DNA from: Tigriopus japonicus
Taxonomy: Eukaryota > Arthropoda > Copepoda > Harpacticoida > Harpacticidae
DNA length: 64,000 bases
NCBI GenBank assembly: GCA_010645155.1
Contig: CM021321.1
Span: forward strand, 6,817,232 to 6,881,231
Direction of reading: 5' to 3'
In this document: in pieces, positions 47,961 to 59,050 of the stretch
Layout of the letters: each line of letters opens with the position of its first letter
Position numbering within the stretch: position 1 is the first letter of the stretch
The notes under the pieces: generated by a model
What the model saw: only the letters and a program-made list of their open reading frames with translations
Told to the model about the DNA's origin: nothing
Database searches by the model: none
Program-made: the position numbers and the translations under genes

Positions 47961-49321
47961 CAGGGTATTAAATTCGATCGGCTCCCGCAAATACAGTTCT
48001 ACCGTCTCTCCTACTCAAGCAACAATAAATCTGAAGACAGATTTAGAAACTGGGGAGTTAGTGGCAGATTTTTTTTTTTACTGACAAGTGTGTGGGACAA
48101 AGTTTTCACCACTTAAAATGTCCGATTTTACTGCCAATGATTTCCGTTTGCGGCCAAACACTTTCGCAGCCGATCTGGCACCGAATCACACACATTCTTG
48201 ACCATGTTAGGGTTCAGGACGTTGCTCCACACGTGCTTGATCTTTTCCTGAAGTGCCCCCACGTTTGGGTGCCTTCTCTTGTTGGCTGCCGACTCCACCA
48301 AGCTCTACACCCAAAAGTACATGGGGTTGAGCTCAGGGGAGCTCGGCGGCCAAAACTCCTTCGGCCAGAAGCCCTCCTCACCAAACAGCTCCCTCAGCAT
48401 ATCCTGAGTGGCCTTTGCTGTGTGAGGGGTCGCACCATCTTGCATAAGGCACACCTGGCGAACCCAGTTATCGCCGTACATGGACTTGCACCAGTTGATG
48501 ATGGCAGGAACAATGATGTCCCTGTACACTTGCTTGTTGATCTTGACACCTGCTTCAACGAAAACTGGAGGCATGACATTCCCATCTGAAGAGATGAGAC
48601 CAAACACCTTGGTGGACGCTGGGTGCTTGGTTTTGGCGGCAGGCTGAAGCTGAACGTCAGCTCGCGGAGCAAGAATGCGACGGTTGCGGCAGTTCAGGAC
48701 GGCATCCACGACAAACACCTTTTCGTCACTGTACAGGACGAATCTTGGCCTTCTCTTCCCTGAATTAATTGAGGGCAAACCAATCCAAGAGGAGCTAGCA
48801 GCGCTCCACCCTCCTGGTCTGGGCCGACTTGGACAGGAGTGGCCTCTCAATGGTGGCCAAGCTCTTCAATCCTGCTGCCTTCACAATCTTTCCCGCCGTA
48901 GGCCTGCTGACCTGACAAACTTCCTCAATGGCACAGAGATTGCGCACAGGTTGCTTCCTGGCCATCTCCTTGACCTTGCGGATGTTCCCCCGGACTGACC
49001 TTGTTGCTGGGCTTGCCGTGATGGGTGCACTTGGTGGCGCCGTTCCTTTCCTTGGTCTGCCTGTGGATCTTGGCCACTGACTTCGGGTGGAGCTTCAGTT
49101 TCTTGGCTATTGCTTTGTTGGTCAACCCTATGCTGTTCAGGACTTTCACCCACGTCCTCTGCTCGTCCCAAATGTCCTTCATGTTGAACCTGGCTTTGGC
49201 GGAGGAGCGCTCGGACTTGGCGGATCTGAAGGAAGGAGTTGGTAGAGATTTCGTAAATTTTCATGGAACAGAACGAGAGATATTTGAAAAAAGGTGGAAC
49301 CCAATCGAATTTAATACCCTG
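47961..49321 (-). mobile_element. mariner/Tc1-like transposon, 1361 bp
   Basis: Terminal inverted repeats start CAGGGTATTAAATTCGAT at both ends, and both ends are flanked by TA (47959-47960 and 49322-49323), the target duplication of the superfamily. The transposase on the minus strand is decayed. A helix-turn-helix N terminus (LTNKAIAKKLKLHPKSVAKI, near 49100) and the catalytic part (48850-48305: TKHPASTKVFGLISSDG, LMQDGATPHTA, WPPSSPELNPM) lie in different frames. Confidence 0.9.
48305..49182 (-). pseudogene. mariner-like transposase remnant
   Basis: The N-terminal DNA-binding part runs from about 49182 and the catalytic part from about 48760. They are joined only across at least one frameshift. 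The catalytic Asp in QDGATPHTA and the SPELNP block are visible. Non-functional as it stands, but the ends could be mobilised in trans. Confidence 0.8.
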
Positions 49322-49492
49322 TATATTGAGATTGCTGAATAATCATTTTGTTTCCCTCAACCTCCTCTGCCTCATTAACCATGTTGCCCACAAACCTACT
49401 CCTTGTTGAAGAGAAGAAGAGTTAATGTTTTGCTCAAACTCTTTTAATTATAGTGGCTCGAGCTCCAATAACCAAGAGACCTCTTTGGGCCA

Positions 49493-51253
49493 TTATTCAA
49501 CATCTTTAATATCCATGCATTTTTGCAACAATTCAAGCGGCATCTGACACCTCAGCAATTGGGCATGAAACTGTTTCAACTGAAACTCCACATCTGTGGA
49601 GCGCTCTCGGCCAACTCTTAGACTCATAATGGCACGTTCGCCTAACTTGGTGGCCATCACTGATCCAGGATGTGCCGATATTCTGGATAGCCTCATTTCC
49701 GATGCTGTGGAGTCCATAAACGTGTGCTCAAGATAGAAAGCCAAGGCCTTGGTTTTGGACCAGTTCATTGTGTGAATACCCGTGTCCACCACAAGATCCG
49801 CCGCGTTACTCAATTGAGCGGCATAAAAACCGATGAGATCGCCAGAATCCATGAATAAATCCATTTCATCTCCTAAATATACGGCATATAAAGACCATCC
49901 ATCCACGAATGCTCGATAATTTGGATATGTGGGGAAGTTGTTCGAGGACATGATCAAGAAATCCGGTAAAAAGTCAGACTTAATTTTCACTTGACTTTGG
50001 AGGTTCCGTCCTGGATTTGCCATACTTAACAAGAGACTTTTGAGGTCAAATTTCTTGAGGGATGACATGGTTTTGGTATTGATTTGCACTGTGCGAGTCT
50101 TTTCATCGTAAATTGCAAATTCAAGACGTTCCTCGCTCATTGGCTCTACTTTCACATCTAGAAAATCAGGACTAAGGAATTCCAACGGTAGAGAAGCCTC
50201 AAGCTTTGGATTGATTTTCTTGGTAATGAGATCTCGCATCTGATCCAATAATGACCGCCGATTAAGGAAGTTTTCTTTAGGATTATTTCTTGTGAATCGT
50301 GAATATTCAATGAAGGTCATGTTTAGTCCCAATCTTTGAATGACGGAATCCACTCCAGATTGCAATCGTGTCACCTCGTTCATTCCCATGTCATGAATCA
50401 CTTGTGCAGGCATCTCCAAGGCTGTATTAAATTTGACCAAGCGTTGATACATTTCCAAACCATTGGGCAAAGACGAGATGGCGAGCTCTGTCCTCGCTGC
50501 TTTGAAGTATTTGGTTTGCAAAAAATCGGCCAAATTCTTGAATGCCGGCATCACTTGGTCGCGAATTAGGGTTTTTGCTCGCGATTGTATCAGATCGAGT
50601 TTGTCTCCCCCCAGAGCAAAAAGCGATAATTTTTTGAAAGGTTGATAAAACGGAGAATCTTCGATGCGTGTCACTTGAAGATTAGCAAATTGGCTTTCAA
50701 CCTCGGCCAAAGTGCTTTGCGAATAAGTGACTCTCTCAGCCATCCCACGCTCTAATAATACCTGAATGTCTCTGAGAGATCCGGGAATTTTTCCAAGCTG
50801 ATTGAGATATGCATCCATTTCAGTTCTGGTTTCAAGCTTCGTCTGAGCCATCACGGCTGGCCAAGTAAGCTGAATCCCGTCAAATGGGTCTATGGGTGCA
50901 AAATATCGAGTGGGTCCACCCAATGCTTCCAATCTTGATGAGCACTCCCACAAGAGCGTGTCTAAGAAAAGCTTTTCCTTATCATCTTGAAAAAAGCTCC
51001 ATTTGGACACTACTTTGGCACGATCTTGAAACGTCTCGATTGAACGAATAACTTTGGTTGTGCACTCTTCGGAATAATCAGGCAATTGGCCTTTTATTTG
51101 AGAGTCTAAAGGTGATAGTTGGGCCTTAAATAGGGCATAATCTTGAAACAACTTTTCCCTGTTGTCTGGAATTGCCTTAGGAAAGAATTCTGGACAAGCT
51201 CTAACCCTACAACTGACAAATAATAACGATTGCACCAACAAAAGTAACCTCAT
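49493..51253 (-). CDS. secreted DUF885 protein, catalytic motifs lost (copy 4)
   Basis: Single exon, 586 residues, ATG at 51253. Signal peptide MRLLLLVQSLLFVSCRVRA. The family body is clear (DLVVDTGIHTMNWSKTKA near the C terminus), but HEAxPGHH is replaced by SMANPGRN (about residue 409-416) and EGW by DGW in AFVDGWSLYAVYLGDEM. It is therefore a second pseudoenzyme-like secreted paralogue, with substitutions different from copy 1. Fully open. ATTAAA lies about 45 bp past the stop on the minus strand. TTTTAAAA and TCAGTT upstream (51314-51321 and 51282-51287) could be a weak promoter. Confidence 0.85.
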   Translation of the reverse strand: MRLLLLVQSLLFVSCRVRACPEFFPKAIPDNREKLFQDYALFKAQLSPLDSQIKGQLPDYSEECTTKVIRSIETFQDRAKVVSKWSFFQDDKEKLFLDTLLWECSSRLEALGGPTRYFAPIDPFDGIQLTWPAVMAQTKLETRTEMDAYLNQLGKIPGSLRDIQVLLERGMAERVTYSQSTLAEVESQFANLQVTRIEDSPFYQPFKKLSLFALGGDKLDLIQSRAKTLIRDQVMPAFKNLADFLQTKYFKAARTELAISSLPNGLEMYQRLVKFNTALEMPAQVIHDMGMNEVTRLQSGVDSVIQRLGLNMTFIEYSRFTRNNPKENFLNRRSLLDQMRDLITKKINPKLEASLPLEFLSPDFLDVKVEPMSEERLEFAIYDEKTRTVQINTKTMSSLKKFDLKSLLLSMANPGRNLQSQVKIKSDFLPDFLIMSSNNFPTYPNYRAFVDGWSLYAVYLGDEMDLFMDSGDLIGFYAAQLSNAADLVVDTGIHTMNWSKTKALAFYLEHTFMDSTASEMRLSRISAHPGSVMATKLGERAIMSLRVGRERSTDVEFQLKQFHAQLLRCQMPLELLQKCMDIKDVE

Positions 51254-52305
51254 TTTGGATTGAGGTCACTTCACTCACGCTAACTGACAAACTGTCCGGT
51301 TCAATGACACTGGTTTTAAAATCCTGTGAAACTGGTTTCTCTTCTTCAAGCTCTCCAAAGAGGAACAAGTGATAAGCAGTTATTTTAGGCCAGCTACCTT
51401 GACGATATTTTGCTGACGCAGTCAAAAACTTCCGTCTCTTACATAATAGTTACTTTGTAGAACATCGACCTCAAACACAACGTTGAATCGTTATGGGATG
51501 TCATGAAGCATATTTCCAATCAATTCAAAAGTCTCTTAGAGCACCACATCCATTGTACCAAGCTCCTTATGTCATTCACGAGATATTTTGAGTTTGGGAG
51601 GTTATATCTCTTGTTACGATTCTTCAAATTGATAGGCCCTAGAAGTACCATGGTCAGGCCCCTGAGGAACTGCAGGAGCCGAACCGGTTTCAGTTCAAGG
51701 ATTTATTCACCGTGAACGCTCTGGATGTTGGAAGGTAGCCATCGCTTTGATGTCGCAAATCATAGAGCAACCAAGAGCTAGAACAGGGGTTCTCAGCAAG
51801 TGGAGATAGATGCCCAACTAATGGGCGAAATGGAGATCCTTCAGGGGTAAAATGGCGGGGATGCGAAAAGTGAAAGATACTTTGGCTAAGGAGTTTTTTT
51901 CAGGTTTAAGATTTCCGATGCCGTCCACAAAGAGAACTAGTTAGAGATGGTAAATTCCATATTTGAGTCAAAAAGGGCAAGAAGAGAACAATCAGGGAAG
52001 AAGGAAAAAAGTCACAAGATTTTTTTTCATACATCAAAAAATGTCCAAAAAATATGTTTGTATTTTTGTAGACGATGAAAATGTGTTGGTTTTTTTAATT
52101 TCACATATTAGCAACTTTTTTATAGTCTCCTCTAAAATATTTAGGTCTTTGAACTCAAAAAAGTCTTACTCATCTAAAATCAATGAAAATTGCAGAAAGT
52201 AGTCAAGCATTAAACTGTTTTTTTTTGCTGAAAAAGTCAAAAAGATTGAGTAGAAATGTTTTTAATCTTCACTCTAGGTTTCACTATCTGGCCACTGAGT
52301 TTACT
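51254..52305. other. intergenic stretch upstream of DUF885 copy 4
   Basis: No gene recognised. Confidence 0.45.
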
Positions 52306-52758
52306 CAAGAAGCACTGAATTGCTGGAATGGGAGGCTAAGAGTGAGAATTTTGTTTTCCAAAAGGATTAATTCAATTGCGTTCTGTTGCAAACCAAACCT
52401 TGCTTGTATTCAGTAGACGACGTATTTCAATTTTCAGCTCAATCGAATGACGGAGTGAAAAGTTATGCTTTCTCAAACTTATGTACTGCAGAGAGCATAG
52501 AATGAATGAGCTCGCCCTTTTGTGGTAAAGCAATTGCCAGAAAAGGGCTAGTTTATTCATTCTCGGTAGGATTTGCACTGAACTTTGAGAGAGCATAACT
52601 TTTGACTCCGACTTTCGATTAAGTTGAAAATTGAACCACAAGTTTAAGTCAACCAAGACAACGTCTTATTTGTAGAAGAACGTGATTGCTTTGTTCCTAC
52701 AAGAGATTATGATTCTTTTCATTAGCCTCTCAGTCCAGTGAAAATCAGTGGTTCTTGG
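52306..52758. repeat. 450-bp palindromic repeat, copy 3
   Basis: Same family as 15795-16244 and 29617-30065: starts CAAGAAGCACTGAATTGCTG, has the CGCCCTTTTGTGGTAA centre and the ACTTTGAGAGAGCATAACTT block, and ends GTGGTTCTTG. The arms are more diverged and the central hairpin is imperfect. Confidence 0.8.
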
Positions 52759-54992
52759 TGTACTACACAAAGGTATTTTCAATACAAACGAGGATGACTT
52801 GGTTTGGTTTTTCTATGTTGCAGATGCTCCATCTATTCACAGGCTAGCCAAGAAATGAAACCTACCACCACCACATATCTCGTCCAGTGCACGCAAGATA
52901 AGCTAGCGATTCTTGGAGTGTCAGTTTTACTGAAACGGGAGAATATTGAACTCTCGTGCACGAGGACATTTTCCTTGTGCTTGTTTCTATGTGCAATATC
53001 CTAATATGGATGGCACTTCTTGGATTTGAAATACCCCCTAGTCTCAAGCAGAATCATTGGATTGAGTTTTGGTTGTGGTATTTTTGACAGGATTATTCCT
53101 TGAACAAGAAAAAGGGAATGCTGTTGACTTACGCCTCAAAACCAAATCTGCTTGGAGATTTTAGATCCTGCAAAGAATATAGTCAATTCTAGATGTAAGA
53201 ATTTTGTGTGTCAGCAACTGTCGTGAATTATCCTTAAATCCAGAGATGCTTTGAACTAAATGTTTAAGTTGGTCAACAACAACATGCCATATTCATGTAA
53301 ATGGTCAACTGAAAAATAATAAATACAAAGTACTCCCATACGGTCAACTATCACGTAAGTACCAAATGAACCCTCACATAGGTGAACAAAATACTGCTTC
53401 AAACTAAACTTAGAGAGTTGACTGTATTGATTGTCATTCTTAAATCCAGCTTTGACTATGTGTACAATCAGTACATACGCCTCTTGATTTTGAAATCACT
53501 CTCAAAATCAAAAAAACTAGCTCCTAAAGGATAAGTAGTGTTACAATAAAAGATAAATAAACATTTGTATTGTCATCCATGTGTATTTCCGATAATGTGT
53601 CCCTTGACAACCTTATGGATTGTTAAGTATGCCAGTCAGTATAAATTGTACTTTATCGATGAAAGAGCCACTTTATTTTAAAATCATTTTTTGGGATTGA
53701 CAAGAAAAGTCATCATGAATAAATGCGTGACATGGATCTTGACTTTTTTGCGGTCGACTAGAAAAAATGTAGTACGAATCATTTTTCCGGTCTATTACGT
53801 TTGGCTATCAAAATTACAGGACTGTATTCAATTTCAAAATAAATCGGGAATTTTTTGCCAGACTTTTGAACTTCGGGAATATTTAGGTATAGTCAACAAC
53901 TTTTGGTGTTCGTTGAAACTCATTGAAAATGTATAAACAGTTTTGAACACAGATCCAAGGGAAATCCAATGGCTTAACAACGGAAAAAGATCGCAATGGA
54001 AATACTCGAGCAAATGTTGATTTTCAATACCGCACATTCAGTTTAAACATCCTTTTGATTGTTTGTAAATGACGAAGACTAGACAAATAAAAGCAACTGA
54101 ACCAACTTTGTCAAACCCATGCGTTAAGATCTTACTCAAACAAACTAGCATTTCCAACAATGATAATCGGCCCACTTCTATTCTTAAAGAAGAAAAGATG
54201 AAAGAATTAGCCTTCCTTTTCCCAGTTCAAGCTCTTTTTAAAGCAATTTTAACAGACCTTCTCTTGGATGTATGCAATTTGCCGAGCCTTTTGTGATCCC
54301 ACATTGTCTGTTGTTATGTCGTCAAAAGTTTTTTTTTGCATTTAGTCAGCCGAAGTTGGACTACCCGATGAAAAAACAATCTCATTTCATAAAAGTACCA
54401 CTGGGTATCATTATGGTTGCGAGGTGAATGAATTCTAAGACTTGACGTTCCCATTATTCGAACCCCAAGAGTTTTGGTTGCGTCATAAGCGTTTCTTTAC
54501 CTTTGTACTCACACAATTTAACTGCGTGGAAAAAAATGATCAAGAACAACACCAATATGAATTACCTGGATTTATAAGATTGATTTGGCACTCTGTTACA
54601 TTGTGATGGACAGATTTGGTTCCCATTCTAATTTGACGAGACTGCAGAAAAGCTAGTAAACCAGAACCAGGTTACCTCCCCCAATCACGGAATGAGAATC
54701 TTCGGTTCAAACTGCTTTTAGGTCGGTCCAGAAGTGAGGATGCCGAGCTTTTGTGTTATGTAACAGTGAACGACGCTTTTGGTTTTGAGATCTACCGTTG
54801 ATGGTTAATGCTGGTCAGGCCAAGTCACATCACGTTAATGGTAGAGCTACGTATGTACGTACATAAGTACACAGTACATCTTCAAGTACGTGCTTGCGTC
54901 GCCATAGCAGAAGTGGGAAAGATTGCCCCTCTTGGTCGACTCAATTTGCGATGACAAGGATATCACACGCCGGCGAACGGTTCGAAAAGACC
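52759..54992. other. AT-rich intergenic stretch
   Basis: No gene recognised in 2.2 kb; only short chance frames. Confidence 0.45.
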
Positions 54993-55027
54993 TATAAAAG
55001 CCAAATCTTGTCAGAGAAGAATCATTC
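54993..55027 (+). promoter_or_regulatory. TATA box and initiator of the Ala/Tyr-rich protein gene
   Basis: TATAAAAG at 54993-55000 and TCATTC at 55022-55027 match the arthropod TATA and TCAKTY initiator, with the initiator A at 55024, 31 bp from the first TATA base. This predicts a 36-base 5' UTR. Confidence 0.75.
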
Positions 55028-55059
55028 TCAGCATTCAGTTGAAGATACTCACAAGCAAA

Positions 55060-55810
55060 ATGAAGGCTTTCGTCGCTGTAAGTACCCATTGTTTGGGAGG
55101 AAATAGTTCCCATCCTTGAAAGTAAGACAGGGCAGTACAATCAAGCATTTCGTTTCTATTCTCAGGTCCTCGCTCTCGCCTCTTTGGCTCTCGCTGATCC
55201 CACCGCCAAGGCTGAGGCTGATCCCGGTTACCTGTACAGCAACTACGGCTATGGATACGCCTCTCCCATCGCCCACGCCTTGACTCCCGGGTATGCCGTC
55301 TCCAAGACCATCAGCCCCATTGTGACTTCAGCTTATGCCGCTACCCCTGTTGTTGCCGCTGCCGCTGCCGCTGCCGCTGCCCCCGCTCTGCCCGCTGTGG
55401 CCACCGTCGCCGCTGCTCCCAGCGTGTATAACTTGGGATACAACAACTTGGCTTACAACAACTTGGCTTACAACACCTTGGGATACAACGGTTTGGCTGG
55501 ATTTGTTGGTCTTCCTTACACTGGTCTCCCTTATGCCGGTGGTTTGGCTTACACCCATGGTCTTTACAAGCGTGACGCCGAGGCTGAGCCTGAGGCCGAT
55601 GCTGAGGCCGATCCCGCTTATCTTTACAACAGCTATGCTGCTTTGGCTCCTCGTGCTTATGCTCCCTATGGTCTTTACAACGGTTACCGTGCCGCTTACC
55701 AACCCTATGCCGCTAGCATTCCCCGCGTTGCTGCCTACTCCTCATATGCTGCCTACCCTCGTGCTCTTCCCTACGGTATTGCCCGTAGCGCTTATGGATA
55801 CTACTACTAA
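55060..55810 (+). CDS. secreted Ala/Tyr/Pro-rich structural (cuticle-like) protein
   Basis: Exon 1 is only 18 bases (55060-55077, MKAFVA), followed by an 88-bp GTAAGT...CAG intron. Exon 2 is 55166-55810. The 220-residue product starts with signal peptide MKAFVAVLALASLALA. The mature part is rich in Ala, Tyr, Pro, Leu and Gly: a nine-Ala run, repeated NNLAY units, Tyr-rich C terminus GIARSAYGYYY. An acidic EADP spacer occurs twice, each followed by a similar Tyr motif (ADPGYLYSNY, then ADPAYLYNSY), and the second is preceded by a dibasic KR that could be a proprotein cleavage site. Most like low-complexity arthropod cuticle proteins; no Rebers-Riddiford chitin-binding domain. A tiny first exon interrupting the signal peptide is common in cuticle genes. 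AATAAA lies at 56043. Confidence 0.85.
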
Positions 55811-56199
55811 GTAATTCCATACCCTGTCAAAGCCACTCAGCTCCGCCTCAAGACCAGCCAAAGACAACGACAGCCCTTCAATCTGCTCATCATCAACTGA
55901 ATGCTAAAATGTTCAGTGTCCCTGAGGTCTTTGGTTTTCGAACCTAAGAGCCTTTGGATAGGAACTGAGAATCAAAACCAAATTTGTGCAATTTTGCCCC
56001 AACACAAAGTCGGACAAAATGTTTTTTTTTCTTACCAAAAGAAATAAAATCAAAAAGCATACCTGTTGGTTGAACATATTTAACATTATCAACTGGGGTT
56101 TTAAAATCTCATATTTTGGGGGAATCACATTCAAAGGGATGCATTGAGAACAAAACAAAATACTGTGTTTCGTCTTGGTAAAGAGTGACTTTCACAGGC
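55811..56199. other. 3' flank of the Ala/Tyr-rich gene
   Basis: Holds the probable 3' UTR, with AATAAA at 56043-56048. Nothing else seen. Confidence 0.5.
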
Positions 56200-56360
56200 G
56201 CGTTCCCCGAAAAAGGAATGGATTACAATTCCCGTTCCTTTCTCCAGCGTTACCCTGAATTCCTTTTCGAAAAAAGGAATGGCATTACAAAGTACAAGTT
56301 ACTTTTTTTGAAATAGGCATTAATTATCAGGGCGATTAAAGGTGTGGTTTTAAACATCTC
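56200..56360. repeat. dispersed repeat, copy 2
   Basis: Matches 33404-33568 in the same orientation: GGAATGGATTACAATTCCCG, ACAAAGTACAAGTTACTTTT and the TTTTAAACATCT tail. Confidence 0.65.
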
Positions 56361-57164
56361 AACTTAAAAAAAAATAGTTTAGTTTCAAGTTTTACAAGAA
56401 ATGCTTCCTCCTTCAAGGTAAAAAGACGTATTTCAAGACAATACTATCCAACAAATATTTGATATTTTTGAAGCCTTGAAAACCTTGTGGTTCCATGGTT
56501 AATCTTTTTTATAAATCCCCACTGATTTACGTTTAATCTTTGATTTTTAAAGATCCCTTTGGATTTCCCATCTTAATTTTTATCTCATACTTGTTTCCTT
56601 GACCATTCTTCTAAAAAACCCTATAACGGCCTTAATTTTTGCTTAAACACGTAAGTGAACTTAAGTGAACACGACATCACTTACAAGCAATATCTCGGAA
56701 GGAAGTTACAAAACTTAATGTGGGGTTTGGTTTGAAAATTCTGTGCTAAGAATAGAAAAAAATGAAGTTCTAATAGTTCCAATAAAGGAAAAACGACCTG
56801 AAAGACCAATTTATCAAAACATGCCTGGAAATAGTTGTCTTCGAAAAAAAAGATTGTCATTTAGACCCAAATTGAAATTTTCTTTGTCCTAAAATCAATA
56901 CGAACAGTTATGTGGGATTGCAATGCAAAACACTCTCTTTTTTAGGGTTAGCCAAAGACTTACTTGAAGAAATATGTTTTTGGCGAGATAAATAGACAAC
57001 CACCATCACTTCAAAGTTCTCATACTCTTGGAAAAACTCACAAAAGATTTGTTAACAAAGCCAAACGATTTTTTTTGTGACTGCTTCGAAGTTTACTAAA
57101 AAGTTACTCGTATAAGTCCGCCATATGAAAATTATTGACATTTAGTCCCAAGGGAAAAGGAACG
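56361..57164. other. AT-rich intergenic stretch
   Basis: No feature recognised. Confidence 0.45.
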
Positions 57165-58293
57165 CACGGTGTTCCGAATGGCTTTTTAGGTTTGAATCAA
57201 AATACCCAAAGACATCATGGCATTTTTGGGACCCAAAATTTCATGGGGAACAACGTTAGCTTTATTGTATTATGTACGTTTAGGTCAGAGGAAAAAGTTA
57301 TATACCCAAAAACCTATTAATTACAACATTTTTAGTACACTATTTGACCCATATTTAAAAACCATTTAGTTACCCCATGAATTCAAATTGAATAAAAATT
57401 CATTCAGCAACAGCTGAGTTATTTGACTTTGAATGGTCCATTTTTTACCCCAAAAAGCCGAAAAACGCTACAGTTCTATGAAAAAACAAATTCCCAAAGA
57501 TTTCATATGGCTTTTCAATATCGCAAAAATGAATGAAATTTTTCGAGTTTTGGAGATTATGTCAAAATAGCTCAAAAATATAAAAGATATCACTGAAAAG
57601 GCACTTAAAATACAGTTTGCGATAAAAAAATCTTTTGCAGTATGAAAGAAACTTAAAGTTGTGTAATATTTAGAAGTTTTGAAAAAATCGGTTAATGTTT
57701 CAAGTTTCGGTTTTAGTTCATTTTGAACATGGTCCTTCTAGAAATCGTAAATTTGAATATGAATCTGTTAGAAATATTTATTTGTAATTTTGGCAGAACA
57801 CACATCATGGCGTACTCTAAACTGAAATATGCTTCCCAAAAATCTTGTTGAAGTGCATTTTAAGTGATATTTTATATTATTCTGGACTATTTTGACATAA
57901 TCTCCAAAACTCGAAAAATTTCATTTATTTTTGCGGTATTGAAAAGCCATATGAAATCTTTGGGAATTTGTTTTTTCATAGAACTGTAGCGTTTTTCGGC
58001 TTTTTGGGGTAAAAAATGGACCATTCAAAGTCAAATAACTCAGCTGTTGCTGAATGAATTTTTATTCAATTTGAATTCATGGGGTAACTAATTGGTCTTT
58101 AAATATGGGTCAAATAGTTTACTAAAAAATGTTATAATGAATATGTTTTTAGGTATATAACTTTTTCCCCTGACTTAAACTTTTATAATAAAATAAAACT
58201 AAAGTTGTTCCCCATGAAATTTTGGGTCCAAAAAATGCCATGATGTCTTTGGGTATTTTGATTCAAACCTAAAAAGCCATTCGGAACACCGTG
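57165..58293. repeat. 1129-bp palindromic DNA element, complete
   Basis: Ends CACGGTGTTCCGAATGGC and its reverse complement. The arms of about 400-450 bases each stay closely similar, enclosing a roughly 250-base unique centre. AACG flanks both ends (57161-57164 and 58294-58297), a likely 4-bp target duplication. No transposase frame, so it is a non-autonomous hairpin element. The CAC termini with 4-bp duplications recall Chapaev/CMC-type elements, which is inference only. Confidence 0.85.
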
Positions 58294-58330
58294 AACGAGT
58301 AACGAGTACTTTTTTGGGTTTTCAACCGCT

Positions 58331-59050
58331 CACGGTGTTCCGAATGGCTTTTGAGGTTTGGATCGTGGCATTTTTTGGACCCAAAATTTAATGGGGAACA
58401 ACTTTACTTTAATTGTATTATATAAGTTAAGGCCCAAGGAAAAAGTTATATGCCTAAAATCCTATTAATGAAAACATTTTGATGAATTATTTAATCCATG
58501 TTTAGAGACAGAGACCATTCAGTTACGTGTTGCATTCAAAATTAATAAAATACATTCCCGACAAAGATTGTGTTGGAAATATTACCGTCACTTGAAGGGA
58601 TTGTTCAGTTTGACCTCAATTTTCCCGATTAAGATTGCTCTTTGCGCATTTTTTTACCCTTTTTAACATCCATCAAGGCCAGCCAGCACTTCATGCTTAA
58701 ACAGCTCAAAATAATATGAAATCTCCCTTAAAAAGCACTTATGCAAAATTGTCGGAAAACATATTTCATAACTATTTAGAGTATACTTTGTTGTGTGTTC
58801 AGGCAAAATAACAAATGGATAAGTCTAACAGATTCATATTCAAATTTGCGATTTCTTGACGGACCATGTTCAAACTAGATCAGAACCGAAACTTGAAACA
58901 TCAAACGATTTTTTCAAAGCTTCAAAGTATTACCCAACTTTGAGTGCCTTTGACTTTGCAAACGATTTTTTAAAGAAAATGTATTTTAGATGCTTTTTAA
59001 GTAAGATTTTATGTTATTTTGAGCTATTTTGACAAAAACCTCAACACTTG
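58331..59050. repeat. partial, inverted copy of the 1.1-kb palindromic element
   Basis: Begins CACGGTGTTCCGAATGGC 37 bp after the complete copy, carries one arm, then the centre in reverse orientation (ACCATGTTCAAACTAG, GAAACTTGAAACATC), and fades in the second arm near 59050. Confidence 0.75.

Noticed and set aside
55335..55814. Overlapping 159-codon plus frame and 124-codon minus frame
   Set aside because: Shadow frames of the Ala/Tyr-rich gene, whose signal peptide, splice sites and promoter support only the main frame.
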